NCBI RefSeq assembly: GCF_963082655.1
Contig: NC_081555.1
Span: forward strand, 175,559,896-175,623,895
Source: Stomoxys calcitrans
Lineage: Eukaryota; Arthropoda; Insecta; Diptera; Muscidae
Length of the DNA stretch: 64,000 nucleotides
Reading direction: 5' to 3'
In this document: positions 34,515 to 47,068 of the stretch, piece by piece
Position numbering within the stretch: position 1 is the stretch's first letter
How the letters are laid out: the number at the start of each line of letters is the position of its first letter
Position numbers and translations under genes: made by a program
Notes under the pieces: model-generated
What the model was told of the DNA's origin: nothing
Database searches by the model: none
Seen by the model: the letters and a program-made list of their open reading frames with translations, nothing else

Positions 34515-35630
34515 AGCAAAACGTGTTCACCTATGAACTTATTTTGAAGGCATATGTGGACTTAACATTCAAAGTTTTTTCTAAATCAGGCAAAAATTAA
34601 AGCTTCTAAGGGCTTCTAGATGTCTTATTGGGAAATCGTTTAATATGGGAGCTATATTAGGTTATAGACCGATTTAAACCGTATTTACTACGGATTAAAG
34701 CTTCTAGGAGCGCAAGAAGTCAAATCTGGTGATCGCTTTGTATGGAAGCATGGCTAGATCGAGTTAGAATATTAAGACGTTTAAATATATATGTATATAT
34801 ATCGGGTCGCAGATCAATATTTGTAGGCGTTACAAACAGAAGTAGAGATGTGCACGTGAATAATTTTTACGCACGCTCACGCAGGTATTTCTTTATGTCG
34901 ACTTACGTTTACGCACGAGACAGAAATATTTCTCACGACACATGAGAAAATCACGACTCACGGGAAAACAACGATTCACGAAAAACTCACGTCTCACAAA
35001 AACTTACGACTACCGAGAAAATCACGACTCACGAGAAAATAACGACTCACGAGAGAATCACGATTTTTTTCATGCTTCTCAAATCGTGCGGTATTTTTAG
35101 GTGTTTTAATGCATAAAAAGTATAACATCTGCAAAAGAATATTTTTTTTGGTGTGATATGTACATTTTTTCCACATTTTTCCAATAGTGACAATGTGCTT
35201 GAATGGTAACGTTAAAATACCGTATGACTGATATGCATGCATAAAATTGCATTCCTCGTTACTTTTTTTAACCGTTAATTGAAATATATCATGAGTCGTG
35301 ACTATCTCATGAGTCGTGAACGTCTCGTGAGTCATGAGCGTCTTCGGAATCGTTATTGTTTCGTGAGTCGTGATTTTCTCATAAGTCGTGAATTTCTCTT
35401 GAGTCGTAATTTTTCTTATGAGCATGATTTCGCACATCCACGATCACTCAAGAAGAATTTTAAATCAATCACGCACGGTCAGGCTATTATATATGGATTT
35501 CACTGATGATTCTTGCCCCTCACAGCTAATTCGAGCATGACACGACAAATCACAAATACACCTCTAAACGAAAGGACTAGATTTTTATACTCCACATGCT
35601 ATTGTGGGAATAAAAAAGAATTTTGAGAAT
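34515..35630 (+). repeat. Family A remnant interrupted by a hAT-type MITE
   Basis: Two eroded units (AATATGGGAGCTATATTAGG), the ACATGGCTAGATCGA-like and TATATATCGGGTCGCAGATC segments, then GGCGTTACAAACAGAAG where the insertion begins at 34843. After the insertion the expected family A terminus resumes as GACTAGATTTTTATACTCC and GGGAATAAAAAAG. Confidence 0.72.
34843..35566. mobile_element. 724-bp hAT-type MITE rich in CACGACTCACGAG
   Basis: The left end TAGAGATGTGCACGTGAA and the inverted right end TAGAGGTGTATTTGTG share TAGAGRTGT. Flanks AACAGAAG (34835-34842) and AACGAAAG (35567-35574) match at 6 of 8, an aged 8-bp target duplication. Subterminal arms carry many CACGACTCACGAGAAAAT copies on the left and the complementary GAGTCGTGA on the right (35288-35420), so it folds on itself. 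No transposase. A decayed relative lies at 11925-12165. Confidence 0.8.
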
Positions 35631-35649
35631 ATTGTCCCTAGAAACGTGA

Positions 35650-37720
35650 TTTTGTTAAACAAAATTTTTTCTTTAAGAAAAAATATCTTAAAAATTATCA
35701 TGGAAATTTTGTTGTTAATTTTTCCTTTTCAACATTTTTAATAAAAATTTTGACTTCAGGAAAAAAAGTAAAGTTTGTATTTGGAGAAAATTTTATGGGA
35801 TCTTTGACTTTAGGTAAAATTTTATGGAACGTTCCAGGAAAATTTTATCTTTAGAGAAAATTTCATGGAATGTCTGTCTTTACGGAACATTTTCTCTTTG
35901 GAAAAAATTTCGTGGAATTTCATGGAAATTTTGTCTTCAAGGAAAATTTCATGGTAATTTTGTCTTTAGAGAAAATTTCATGGAAATTTTGTCTATTGGG
36001 AAAATTTAATGAAAATATTGTCTTTAGAGAAAATTTCATGGAAATTTTGTCTTTAGAGAAAATTTGATGGAAATTTTGTCTTTAGAGAAAATTTGATGGA
36101 AATTTTGTCTTTAGAGAAAATTTCATGGAAATTTTGTCTTTAGAAAAAATTTCATGGAAATTTTGTCTTTAGAAAAAATTTCATGGAAATTTTGTCTTTA
36201 GAAAAAATTTCATGGAAATTTTGTCTTTAGAGAAAATTTAATGGAAATTTTTCTTTAGTGAAAATTTCATAAAAATTTTGTCTTTAGAGAAAATTTCATG
36301 GAAATTTTGTCTTTAGAGAAAATTTTGTGAAAGTTTTGTCTGTAGAAAAAATTTTATGAAAGTTATAGAAAATTTCATGGAAATTTTGTCTTTAGAGAAA
36401 ATTTAATGGACATTTTTTTTAGGGAAAATTTCATGGAAATTTTGTCTTTAGAGAAAATTTCATGGAAATTTTGTCATGAAAATTTTGTCTTTAGAGAAAA
36501 TTTCATGAAAATTTTGTCTTTAGAGAAAATTTCATGAAAATTTTGTATTTAGCGGAAATTTTATGAAATTTTTTCTTAGAGGAAATTGTATGAAATTTTT
36601 TTTTAAAGGAAATTTTTGACATTTTTTCTTTAGAGGAAATTTTATGACATTTTTTCTTTAGAGGAAATTTTATGACATTTTTTCTTTAGAGAAAATTTTA
36701 TGACATTTTTTCTTTAGCGAAAATTTTATGGAAATTTGGTCCTAAGGGAAAATATCATGGAAAATTTTTCTATAATGAAAATTTTGTATTTAGAGAAAAT
36801 TTCATGGTATTTTTGCCTTCAGAGAAAATTTCATGGACATTTTGTCTAGGGAAAATTTTATGGAAATTTTGGCTTATGGAAAAATTTCATGGAAATTTTG
36901 TTTTTATGGAAAATACCAAAGATTTTACATTTAGGGAAAATTTCAATTTCATCAAAATTTTTTTTAGGAAAAACTTTATGGAAATTTAGAGAAAACTGCA
37001 TGCAAATTTTTTCTTTAGGGAAAATTTCATGGACATTTTTTCTTTATTGAAAATTTCATGGAATTTTCGTTTTAGAAAAAAAAAAAATGGACATTTAGAG
37101 AAAAATTTTTTTTAGGGAAAATTTCATGGAAATTTTGTCTTTAGAGATAATTTCATGGAAATTTTGTTTTTAGAGAACATTTCATGAAAATTTTGTCTTT
37201 AGAGAAAATTTCATAGAAATTTTGTCTTTAGAGAAAATTTCATGGAAATTTTGTCTTTAGAAAAAATTTCATGGAAATTTTGTCTTTAGGGAAAATTTCA
37301 TGGAATTTCGTCTTTAGAGAAAATTTCATGGAAGTTTTGTCTTTAGAGAAAATTTCATGGAAATTTTGTCTTTAGAAAAAATTTCATGGAAATTTTGTCT
37401 TTAGGGAAAATTTCATGGAAATTTTGTCTTTAGAAAAAATTTCATGGAAATTTTGTCTTTAGAAAAAATTTCGTGAAAATTTTTCCTTTTGAAAAAATTT
37501 TATGTAAATTTTGTATTTAGATAGGGAAAATTTAAAGAATGTTTGGTGGAAATTTTGCCTCAATGGAAAACTTCATCAAATTTTTGGCTTTAAGAAAATT
37601 TCATGGAAATTTTGTCTTTAGGAAAATTTAATGGATATTTTGTCTTTCATTGAAATGTCGTCTTTATAGAAGATGTAGTAGAAATATTGCTTTCAGAGAA
37701 TATTTAATTGAGCTTTTGGG
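35650..37720 (+). repeat. 29-bp palindromic minisatellite, array A
   Basis: About 65-70 units of consensus TCTTTAGAGAAAATTTCATG + GAAATTTTG. Each has the dyad AAAATTTC, ATG, GAAATTTT. The centre (about 36040-36240 and 37180-37450) is most homogeneous, and the edges are diverged. No other domain is present and frames are not sustained, so no protein is likely. Confidence 0.95.
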
Positions 37721-39719
37721 ATCACACTTTAATACCCCGAAGTGGTGACGGATAGTAAAGAATGTTTCATTTGAATTACAGTAATTTGGACTTTATACGA
37801 TTGCTATATGAAGTGAATTAGACCTTCCAATAGTCTAAGGCACTTTTCTTAGAGATAACCCTTCCTCCATAGCACCCTTAAGCCGTTTTACAACTATGCC
37901 TTAGGGTTTTGTAATGGTTTACATATTTTTTCCTTTTTTCTCTCCACATTCGTTTTGTATCCAAATAACTAAGTCGAAACAATATGAACTTTGCTAGCCC
38001 CAGGCTTATGAAATATCTTAAAATTCAATTATGAGAGTATTTTTCCATTATATCATCCCACATGTGCGTAAAGTCCTTTGGCAATGTTTAGGGATCCCAC
38101 ATTTTGTCCTTTCCATCATTCACTCAATTCCTTACAATTCAATTAACAATAAACTATTTCAATAATAACATTTAGGGTTAACTAAAGCTATAAATCTATA
38201 GCCTATTTTTGGGGGGAGAGATGGGGCCAGCTACAATTTTAATAAAAAGAGTTCTATAGCATACTTTAAGGAGAATGTCATTAGCTTTACAAAGGAGAGG
38301 AAGGGAAATCAGAAGAAATAGTTGCTACACAAATTCATTAGAAAACTTTGGTGGCGTTTGGTTGTTTTCTATTAGAAATGAAAAAATCCCATAAGTCAAC
38401 CTCAACATTTACCGCCACCACTATCAGGCTTCATCAGAATTTTGCACTCTGCGATAGACACCAATTTTCTTCCGTTCTCATCGTCTCATCTCTTTGGCGC
38501 TTAACTTGTGTCAAGGAAGTTGTTAATTTCCTAAACTCCATTCTAGCCCTTACCTCGCACTCTCTCTCTCTCTCTCTCACCACCTACAGACACACAAAAC
38601 TCCTGCCACTTTTTTGCACTACACTTGAAAGGCGTTTTTTGTCGTAAGTTGTCAACTAGCATGGGTCTGCCTATCTGTCTGTCTGTCTGCTTGCCTTCCT
38701 GTTTGCTTCATATTGCCGCTTAACTCTTTTCCTTTGCAAAAACGCAACACTGCTCTGCAAAAAATGGACGGCGGTGGGTTGAAAGCATACCCAAGAAATG
38801 GAGCGCCAAACTTGTAGCATAATCAGGGATAAGCCTCTTTGGTTTCGCAAATGGTTGCCATGGTTCACTGAGAAAATTCCTATGCTTAAAATCCAGCATT
38901 TTTTTCTGCTCTTATTGTCCATGGTTCTGTTTGTTCTGCACACCATTCTTGCTGTGTCGGCAGGCAGCCGATAGAGGAATCAGCCCTGGAAGGCAGCCAC
39001 TTGCCATACGGCCACCCCCACGCTGATGTTGATGATAAGCATAGTGCAAATTTTTAACACTTTCCCCTGTCTGTGTGGGCGCATGGGGATGGGGCGGGGG
39101 CATTGTAGTGTGTATTTTTAAGATTAAAATGTGGTTAGGCTGCCCCATTTCACCTCTTGCACTCCCTCTCGCTCCTTGGGAAGTTCTATTTTTTTAAGAT
39201 ATTTCCATTTTAGTTTTCCCACTTGATATCTGCGGTTGTGTTCCTTGTGCCATTTTGTCACTGGAAATCTTACAAGTGTACCAAAGAGCGATACCACAAA
39301 GTACGAAAAAACACCAAACCGCCAGACAGAATCTTATGCTGTCATGTTGTTTTTTTTTCTTCTGGTGGCGTACTTAAGCAAATTTCTCAAAAAAAGAAAA
39401 TGTAGAACAAACATTGACTTCCTCCTTCGTCTTGTAGCAATGAAAATTAAACAACAAAAAAATAAGCAAAAATTCTAGGAAGATATTAAAATGCGGTAGA
39501 AGGATGACAAAGATGAAGGAGTCACCTTAAGTTTGGTTCTATCCTCTGTGTGACTATTAACGTTTAAGGGTGTGTCCTTTGAAGTTTGCCCAACAAATTA
39601 AAACGAAAAGCAACAACTTCAAAAATTCATCACTTTTATCAAAGATCAAACATACCACCATACCAAGACCAACACAGCGCGGAAATGTTTTAAATGTAGT
39701 TTCTATTTAGAAAGATTTT
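37721..39719. other. Unique 2-kb sequence between inverted minisatellite arrays
   Basis: More GC and mixed composition than its surroundings. It has a (TC)n run near 38565, a (CTGT)n run near 38673, and several unsupported frames on both strands (38348-38647, 38671-39148, 39223-39478). No clear splice pair or known domain. Host intronic or intergenic DNA is the simplest view. Confidence 0.5.
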
Positions 39720-41010
39720 AAAGATTTTTTTAAATTCCCAAAGATGTTCTTCGAAGGTATTTTCTTTAAAGACAAATTTTTCATAAAATTCTCTAAAGAC
39801 AAAAGATTTTAAAAATTTTTCTCTGAAACAAAACTTCCATTCTGAAAAGTTTTCTCGAAAGACTAACGACAAAATTTTCATAAATTTCCTCTAAAGACAA
39901 AATTTCCATGAAATTTCCTCTAAGGACAAAATTTCCATGAAATTTTCTCTGAAGACTAATTTTCCATGAAATTTTCTCCAAAGACAAAATTTCTATGGAA
40001 TTTTCTCTAAAGACAAAATTTCCTGAAATTTTCTCTAAAAAAAAAATCCATGAAATTTTCTCTAAAGACAAAATTTCCATGAAATTTTTTCTAAAGAGAA
40101 AAATTCCATGAAATTTTTTCTAAAGACAAAAATTCCATGAAATTTTCTCTAAAGGCAAAATTTTCTCTATATACAAAATTTCCATGAAATTTTCTCTAAA
40201 TACAAAATTTCCTTGAATTTTTCTCTAAAAACAAAATTTCCACGAAATTTTTTCTAAAGACAAAATTTCTATGAAATTTTTCCTAAAGACAAAATTGCCA
40301 TGAAATTTTTTCCAAAGACAAAATTTTCATGACAAAGACAAAATGTTCATGATATTTTCTCCAAAGACAAAATTTCCATGAAATTTTCTCTAACGACAAA
40401 ATTTCCATGAAATTTTCTCTAAAGACAAAATTTCCATGAAATTTTCTCTAACGAAATTTTCTCTATCACTTTCCTCGTAAAGACAAAATTTCCATGAAAT
40501 TTTCTCTAAAGGCAAAATTTCCATGAAATTTTCTCTAAAGACAAAATTTCCATGAAATTTTCTCTAAAGACTAAATTTTCATGAAATTTTCTCTAACGAC
40601 AAAATTTCCATGAAATTTTCTCCAACGACAAAATTTCCATGAAATTTTTTCTAGACAAAATTTCCATGAAATTTTTTCTAAAAACAAAATTTCCATGAAA
40701 TTTTTTCTAAAGACAAAATTTCCATGAAATTTTCTCTAAAGACAAAATTTCCATGAAATTTTTTCTAAAGACAAAATTTCCATGAAATTTTTTCTAAGAC
40801 AAAATTTCCATGAAATTTTTTCTAAAGAAATAATTTCCATGAAATTTTCTTAAAGGACAACATTCCTGGGAAATTTTCTGCAAAGAAAAAATTTTCACGG
40901 AAGTTTTTTAAAGATTAAAAAAACGATGAAATTTTTTTTAAAGGCAAAATTTCCTTAAAATTTTTACTAATATAAAATTTCTATGAAAATTTCTCAATGG
41001 TCAATAATTA
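39720..41010 (-). repeat. 29-bp palindromic minisatellite, array B (inverted)
   Basis: About 40 units, the complement of array A (CATGAAATTTTCTCTAAAGA + CAAAATTTC). Irregular bits include a non-repeat insert at about 40456-40480 (ATCACTTTCCTCGTAAAG) that recurs at 41338. Confidence 0.95.
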
Positions 41011-41344
41011 TAAAAAAAAAAAAATTTAAGCGACAAGATTTAGTTTAAGGTTGAAAGGAAAGTTGGAAAGTTGGTAGGTTAAGAAAATGAAAAAAGGAAG
41101 ACTAGGTGAAAAATATGTTCATGATATACCACTGCACCGACTCAAAGCGTCAGACAGGGAGATGACGAGACAAGAAAAATTTAAGAAATATACGAATAGA
41201 ATAGGGAGCAAGTACATATTCATGACGCATTCATGCTTCCACGAAGTGTCAGCGAAGATTCACTCAAGTAATCATCGCCGAATGCCAAGCATTGGTACTC
41301 AGCATTTGCGCACGCAAAACAGCGTGTTGAAGATGTTATCACTT
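41011..41344. other. Unassigned sequence inside the interrupted array
   Basis: An 88-codon frame (41087-41353, beginning MKKGRLGEKYVHD) has no recognisable motif. Its end carries ATCACTTTCCTCGTAAA, also found within array B. Confidence 0.4.
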
Positions 41345-42285
41345 TCCTCGTAAAACAAGCCCGTCTCAACCACGTATCTGAGGAGACTCCTTAGAGACAC
41401 ATTTGCAGGTTCGCGGAGCTAGGAGAAAAACCGCCGTCCTAGGATGAAAAGCCTGTATAGACCCGGGCATAAGTTATTAAGGGCCAGCAATTCCCTCGTC
41501 CTCTTGTGTCAACAACTGGTCAGAGAGTTCTGGCAATCCAACATCCATCCACAGTCTCTCACCTCGCCGCCGCCTCCAAACTGGCCTCCACTCTACTAAA
41601 CACACTGGCCACTCTACTCTTCCATGTTCAGTAGTTTGACGAAAGGCACGAGTGCAAGACCGGCCACATACTCGCCCGTTCTTTCATTCCCCAAAACACC
41701 GACGGTTCCAGGAATCCAGGCCAACACAACGTCATGAGCCAGAAGCCTATTCAGGGCCCCAAAACACTTCGCGACGCACTTCTACATATTCGAATTTAAG
41801 GCCTTGAAGGCCGTCATATTGTCCACATATATCTTGAATTTCGAATATGGTAAATCCAACCTCTGGATCTTATTTGCAGCCACGTAATGGCATAGATCTC
41901 CGTCTAAAAAACCGAACACTCGTCCAGCAGTCTAACTGATATGCCGTCGAGTGTCTCTGAGTAGACCCCCAATCCCGTCTCATCGAACTCAAACAAAGCA
42001 TCCGCCTCCTACAGGGGGATTGCACGTCCACTTCTCCACTTCTTAGAGGAACAGCCCCGCATATAGACCTCAACCGGTTGTACATTCAGCATCGCCTCCA
42101 GACCCGCCTTGGATTTGGTTCTTAACGCCCCCGTAATCCCGACGCAGACCAATCTTTCCACCTTTCGAAGTTCTTTGGTTCGTTTTAAATCGAGGACTAG
42201 GCCTGGTATATCGCCTTCTTTGCCAACTCCAGAGTGGTTCCGTCCAAAGAAGGGAGTCTGAAATCCGGTAACTTATATCGTCTAG
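41345..42285 (-). pseudogene. LOA/R1-like RT-RNase H linker remnant
   Basis: Minus-strand frames give RLVCVGITGALRTKSKAGLE, AMLNVQPVEVYMRGCSSKKW and, after a stop, ADALFEFDETGLGVYSETLD, then TEIYAITWLQIRS. These are the linker and RNase H start of LOA/R1-like elements, collinear with the 7.6-8.1 kb fragment. Stops and frameshifts are frequent. It lies between 29-bp arrays B and C, so it probably inserted into one array. Confidence 0.75.
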
Positions 42286-42620
42286 TGAAAAGACAACATT
42301 TTTGAAAATTTTCTCTAAATAAAAATTTTTGAAAATTTCTGTAAGACAGTTTTAAACAATTTTCTGCAAAGGCAATACTTTTTCCAAAGACAATGTTTGC
42401 ATGAAATTTTCTCTAAAGAAAAAAATTCCGTACATTTTTTCTAAAAAAAATTTCCATGAAATTTTGATTGAAAAATTTTAAAAAATTTATTAAGATGGAA
42501 TTTTCATGAAATTTCTGTAAAATTTTCCCTAAAGACCAAATTCCAAGAAATTCTCTAAAGACAAAATTTCCATGAAATTTTCGATAAAATTTCCTCTAAA
42601 GAAAACATTTATATTTTAAT
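42286..42620 (-). repeat. 29-bp palindromic minisatellite, array C
   Basis: Diverged units in the same orientation as array B (TTGCATGAAATTTTCTCTAA, CAAAATTTCCATGAAATTTT). Probably the far end of array B, separated by the retrotransposon remnant. Confidence 0.85.
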
Positions 42621-45030
42621 TTTTCATATAAACTTAGAAACTCCTCTGGGCGGTCGGCTAAGCAACTCTAAGAAAAGTTTTAACCGCCCCCTAGAATTTA
42701 AAATTTACATTGTGCTGAACAAAATTAGGTCAAATTATCGATTTTCATTAACGTTAGCCCCAACCCAGGAAGATGGGTTGGTTACGCCAATGATCCCTTC
42801 TCTAATTTCATGAGCTTCCCTTAACTAATCTAAAAATCGTTCTTATTAGTTACTTAATATTTGTAAAAAAAAAGATTGGGTGCCCTCAAATCTCATTCTC
42901 TTAGTTATGCTATACAATTTGTCTTTTCTTGCCTCCTAAGAATATGCTTCGATTTCTTAAAAATCTTTTAAATTGGAAACAAAACACCAAAAAGGCTGTA
43001 TATTAATTAATTTTTTTTTCTCGATTTAGAGAATTTCTTGGAAATAAGTTTAGGCATTAGGAATTTCCTTGAATCAGGGTCACTATTCAAGCGCCCTTTC
43101 AAGTTACTCTACTTCAACGCCCTTTTGTGGCAACACAAGGGGGCAAAGAATAAAACAAAGAGCCATATATTCTTAAAACTTTTTTTATGTCGCAATTGGC
43201 CAAACATTGTCATCCAACCCCAAAAATAGGCTTTATATTATTTCACATTATTTGTCTCCTAGCAGTATACTTTAATTGATTAAGTTTTGACTTTTCTCCT
43301 TGTCCTGTCTTACTTGCTAGAGAAATGGCAAGATATTTAATTAGCATCTTGCCCAAGTGTATCCACCCTCTCAACCTTGTGATGATACAACATACTCCTG
43401 AGAAAAAAAAACCAACAACAATAGCAAAAAAACTAAAATATTTACAAGCCCAAGCAGATATTCTACTGCTCATTATTAACTAAGCAGCTCTGTATGTGTT
43501 TTTAGCTGTGTGCGTGCGTATAGGCAACAGCAATCATCTTCAAAACTTAGGTCATAAGGCAAATACGAGAAGACAATAAAACTCCCAGGGAGGGTAATCC
43601 TTGATAAATAAGTAAGGTCTAGAGAAGCAACTGTAGAGCAAAAAAAATTAATTAACTCAAAAACAAGCACCACAAAATTGTAATACTTGTAGGCTGGAAT
43701 ACTGGAGAGAGCAAGAGAGCATATGAAAAAATAATAAAACCAACAGCAGGACAACATGTTAGATGGACAGACAGACAGACAGGCTCATTGAGATGATAAA
43801 CAACCAATGCATGACATTGAAGAGGATTTTCTCTAGCATCAATGCCATAGTCTGCTTTTTGTGATAATTTTTCCAACCCCCAAGTCCGCTTTCCAAAAAA
43901 ATATTTAAAGTTGGTCCATAAATGTTAAGCAGACATTTTAATAGTCCTCTTAGAGTCTTGTAGGGCAGTTACAACGACTGCGAACGGGGGTTTCCTGCAA
44001 TTTCCATGTTTCCCCCCAACAATAACAGCCTTGTATGACTCTATGACCCTCACAAGTTATTGAGTGCAGGCCAAGGGTAAAAGGCATTCGTCTGTCCATT
44101 CGCATTCCCTGCTGCCGTTTGTCCTTGTACACAGCTTTACTTGCTGTTACATTCTCCCCTCCCCATGTCATTCATTCTCCATCTGTGTTCAGTTTGTCGT
44201 TTATACCGCATGAGGATTTGTAGAAAATTCCATGACGTTAGTTGAGAGATTATTTTAGAGCTGGCTTTTACTGATTACTTATTGGGGCGCATGTTTTCAT
44301 ATAACCAACAAGAAAAAACACATCTCAACTACAGCAACACATACTACACTTTACAAAGGCGCCGCCTAAAAGTCAGCCATTAATTTAGTGCCTTGACAAC
44401 ATTACTGCTTATGTGTGTTGTCAACTCACCGGACACACGTTTCTGCAATTTCCAATCTATTTTACTTTCGATACATTTCTATTTTGCCACGTAAATTGGT
44501 AGTTTCTCATTGAATTTAGCTTTTGAATGGTTTTGTCAGATATAAGAAGAGCATTGACATGAAACACATTCGCATAGCGTTTGGTCTAAAACAAGCACAC
44601 CATTACCCAAGAATCGCTGACCCAAAATTCAAGGACGAAGGAAAAACCTTAACAATGACAAGGAAAAATTTCATGTGATAAGAAATTGTTACAGTCATTT
44701 CAACATCCCCTGGAATAGGCTTTAACATTTAATATTAAAAAAAGGTAACCTAAAAGTATGCAACAATACTCACAAAGATATAATGACATTAAAAATACGG
44801 AAATAAGGAAAATCAGAAAAAATCTAGATAGACACTTAAAAATAAATAGAAATAATAATAAAATTTTTTCAAATACTTATCTTAGGGGAATTTTAAGGAA
44901 TATTGAAATTAGTGGCAGATTTTTACAAAACAAAAAACTTTTTTTATTTGAAAGGCAAAGTTTTCCAAAAATTTTACATAAAAAATTAATTTTTGAAAAA
45001 AACCAGACAACATCCGCTTGTATGAGAAAA
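42621..45030. other. Unique sequence, no gene recognised
   Basis: Mostly AT-rich. Frames at 43476-43757 and 43950-44171 (minus) and 44758-45060 (plus) have no known motif. No tRNA or splice-supported exon was seen. Confidence 0.45.
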
Positions 45031-45504
45031 TTCTGTGATATTCGTACGTTTAGGTATTAAAAAGTACGAAATGGTGAATGTTTGTCCAGGTCGAACGGAT
45101 AAGGCAAAAATTATGATTTTTGGGCTCAAAATTAAAAAGCTTCTCGAAAAACTAAAAATTCCCAAAATCGTACCGGAGGTGGGAGAAATAGTACGTTTAG
45201 TACAGTAATTGGTACTTTTTGGTTCTTTTTTTTGTTAATTGGGCTAGAACTTTGAATTTTGGTACTTAGATACACTATGCCAACCTAAATTTGGAGGCCA
45301 AACAAACAAAAACAAAGTTTTTGGACTTTTGGACATTTAGGTACTCAAAAGTACCAAAAAAAGGTACAAAAAAGGTGAACTTTGCATAGGGCGAACGGGT
45401 AATGATAGAACTTCGAAATTTGGCTTAAATGATTGTTGTTGCGAAATAAAGGCGGTAGATAGAAAAAAACATGACAAATAGTACTGGAAAGTACTGGGAG
45501 AAAC
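45031..45504. repeat. GTAC-rich repeat with two roughly 285-bp units
   Basis: Unit 1 starts near 45050 (TTTAGGTATTAAAAAGTACG, GGTCGAACGGATAA) and unit 2 near 45338 (TTTAGGTACTCAAAAGTACC, GGGCGAACGGGTAA). AGTACC and AGTACG words recur throughout. The two units are quite diverged. Confidence 0.6.
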
Positions 45505-46280
45505 GTAGCACAAAATTCAGAAAATTGCATGAAATCTTTGTTTGAAACGATAGTACGGTCCATATAATTTAATATTTGAAGATTATTTCATTCAAATGTT
45601 GACCGTAAAATGATCCGTCCGCATAGTCCAATTTTGGCATACTCTTCCTAACATTTCGATCGGTATCTCATGAATAAATGCTTCAATGTTGTCTTCCATT
45701 GCGTCAATTGAAGCGGACTTTATCGTATAGACATGAGCTGTAACATAGCCCCACAAAAAATAGTCTAAAGGCGTTAAATTGCACGACCAAGGCGGCCAAT
45801 TGACCAGTCCCGAACGTGAATTAAAATGTTCACCGAACTCGCCTCTCAATAAGTCCATTGTTACACTCGCTGTGTGGCATTTGGCACCGTCTTGTTGAAA
45901 CCACATGTCATGCAAGTCAAGCTCTTACATTTTAGGCAAAAAAAAGTTGAATATCATCTCACGATAGCGCTCACCATTCAGTGTTGCGTTTCGATTCGTA
46001 TAATCTTTGATGAAGTACGGTCCAATGATGCCACCAGCCCATAAACCGCACCAAACTTTGACTTTTTCTGGAGGCATTGTTAGCTTTTGCAATGCATCTG
46101 GCTAATCTTCACTCCAAAATCGACAATGGAAGAAGCGTGCGATGAACTTTCTTAACAGAGCACGCATTTTGATAATAAAATTCCATAACTTGCCATCGTT
46201 GTTCGTTTGTAAGACGATTCATAGACCGAGCAGAAGATATTTTACAGTATTGCCAAAAAAATAGCTAAAAAATCACCCTT
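45505..46280 (-). pseudogene. Internally deleted DD41D (rosa-type) mariner
   Basis: The 5' end at 46280 is AAGGGTGATTTTTTAGC next to TA. The minus-strand frame starts MNRLTNEQRWQ, then jumps from the N-terminal helix-turn-helix (KKVHRTLLPL) into FWSED-like sequence, so the region with the first catalytic Asp is deleted. The C-terminal frame 45592-45915 is open: MWFQQDGAKCHT and NLTPLDYFLWGY, with 41 residues between the two catalytic Asp. That spacing fits the rosa (DD41D) group. The element is inactive; the 3' inverted repeat is not recognisable. Confidence 0.82.
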
Positions 46281-46469
46281 TACAACCAAAATACAAACCA
46301 AAACGGAAATATTTACAGATCATTGCAATATGGGGCTCAAAAGAAAGGTATATGGGATATAGCACGAATCTCATATCTAATTTTAAGGCCAAGTGTCTCA
46401 ATGGCCACCCCACCCCAAAAATACCCCCAAAACCAAACATATTTACCGAGCGTGGCAATATGGGACTTT
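46281..46469. other. Short unassigned sequence
   Basis: Two similar words (GTGGCAATATGGG, CATTGCAATATGGGG) suggest a small local duplication. Nothing else was recognised. Confidence 0.4.
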
Positions 46470-46823
46470 AAGAACCAAATTTTCTGCTAAAATAAAATTT
46501 GAAAATAATATTTTTCTACAAAAGGTTATAATTATAATGAAAAACTCAAATATTTTTGAAACAAAAATTTTTTTTTAAGTTTCAACAAAATTCTGTTTAA
46601 ATATCAAAAATTTTCTGCGAAGCCCTAAATTTGATTTTTTTACAAAAATTTAATTTACAAGAAATTTCATTAAAAATCAAATACTGTTTAAAATTTTGCA
46701 ATAAAAATTGTTGAAAACAAATTTCGACAAAATGGACACATTTTTTTTGAATACCAAATCGACGAAAATTTTTATCAACAACAAATTTCTCTGTTAGGGT
46801 ATTGTTGACCTGGTTTAAAATTC
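46470..46823. repeat. Degenerate AT-rich tandem repeat, left of the PLE pair
   Basis: Loosely periodic CAAATTTCGACAAAATTTT-like words. The same kind of sequence resumes right of the PLE pair (51712-52770), so the pair appears to have inserted into this repeat. Confidence 0.55.
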
Positions 46824-46900
46824 TTGTAATTTTGTTGTATTGTATCGGCTATAGGTCCATTAAAACACAAATATTTAAGGTTTTTTTCTTTTATTTTTCT

Positions 46901-46937
46901 CCAATATTTCGGTAGACTCCGTCTACCATTTTCAAGG
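46901..46937 (-). ncRNA. Hammerhead-like motif in PLE 3' region (left copy)
   Basis: Minus strand reads CCTTGAAAATGGTAGACGGA then GTCTACCGAAATATTGG. Stem II is a perfect 7-bp helix GGTAGAC and GTCTACC around GGA, followed by the invariant-type GAAA. PLEs are known to carry minimal hammerhead ribozymes. Here the CUGANGA box appears altered (CUUGAAAAUG), so cleavage activity is doubtful. Confidence 0.5.
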
Positions 46938-47068
46938 CTAGTTGTATTTAAATAAAAAAAACAGAAAAACACAAATTTTAGTAAAAACGAATCACACAAT
47001 AAAAACAGAAAAACAATAATTTTTAAGAAACTTTAATTCCTATTACATTTAATGAGTTGTTACACGAA

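Noticed and set aside
41087..41353. 88-codon basic protein
   Set aside because: No homology recalled; surrounded by minisatellite and a retrotransposon remnant.
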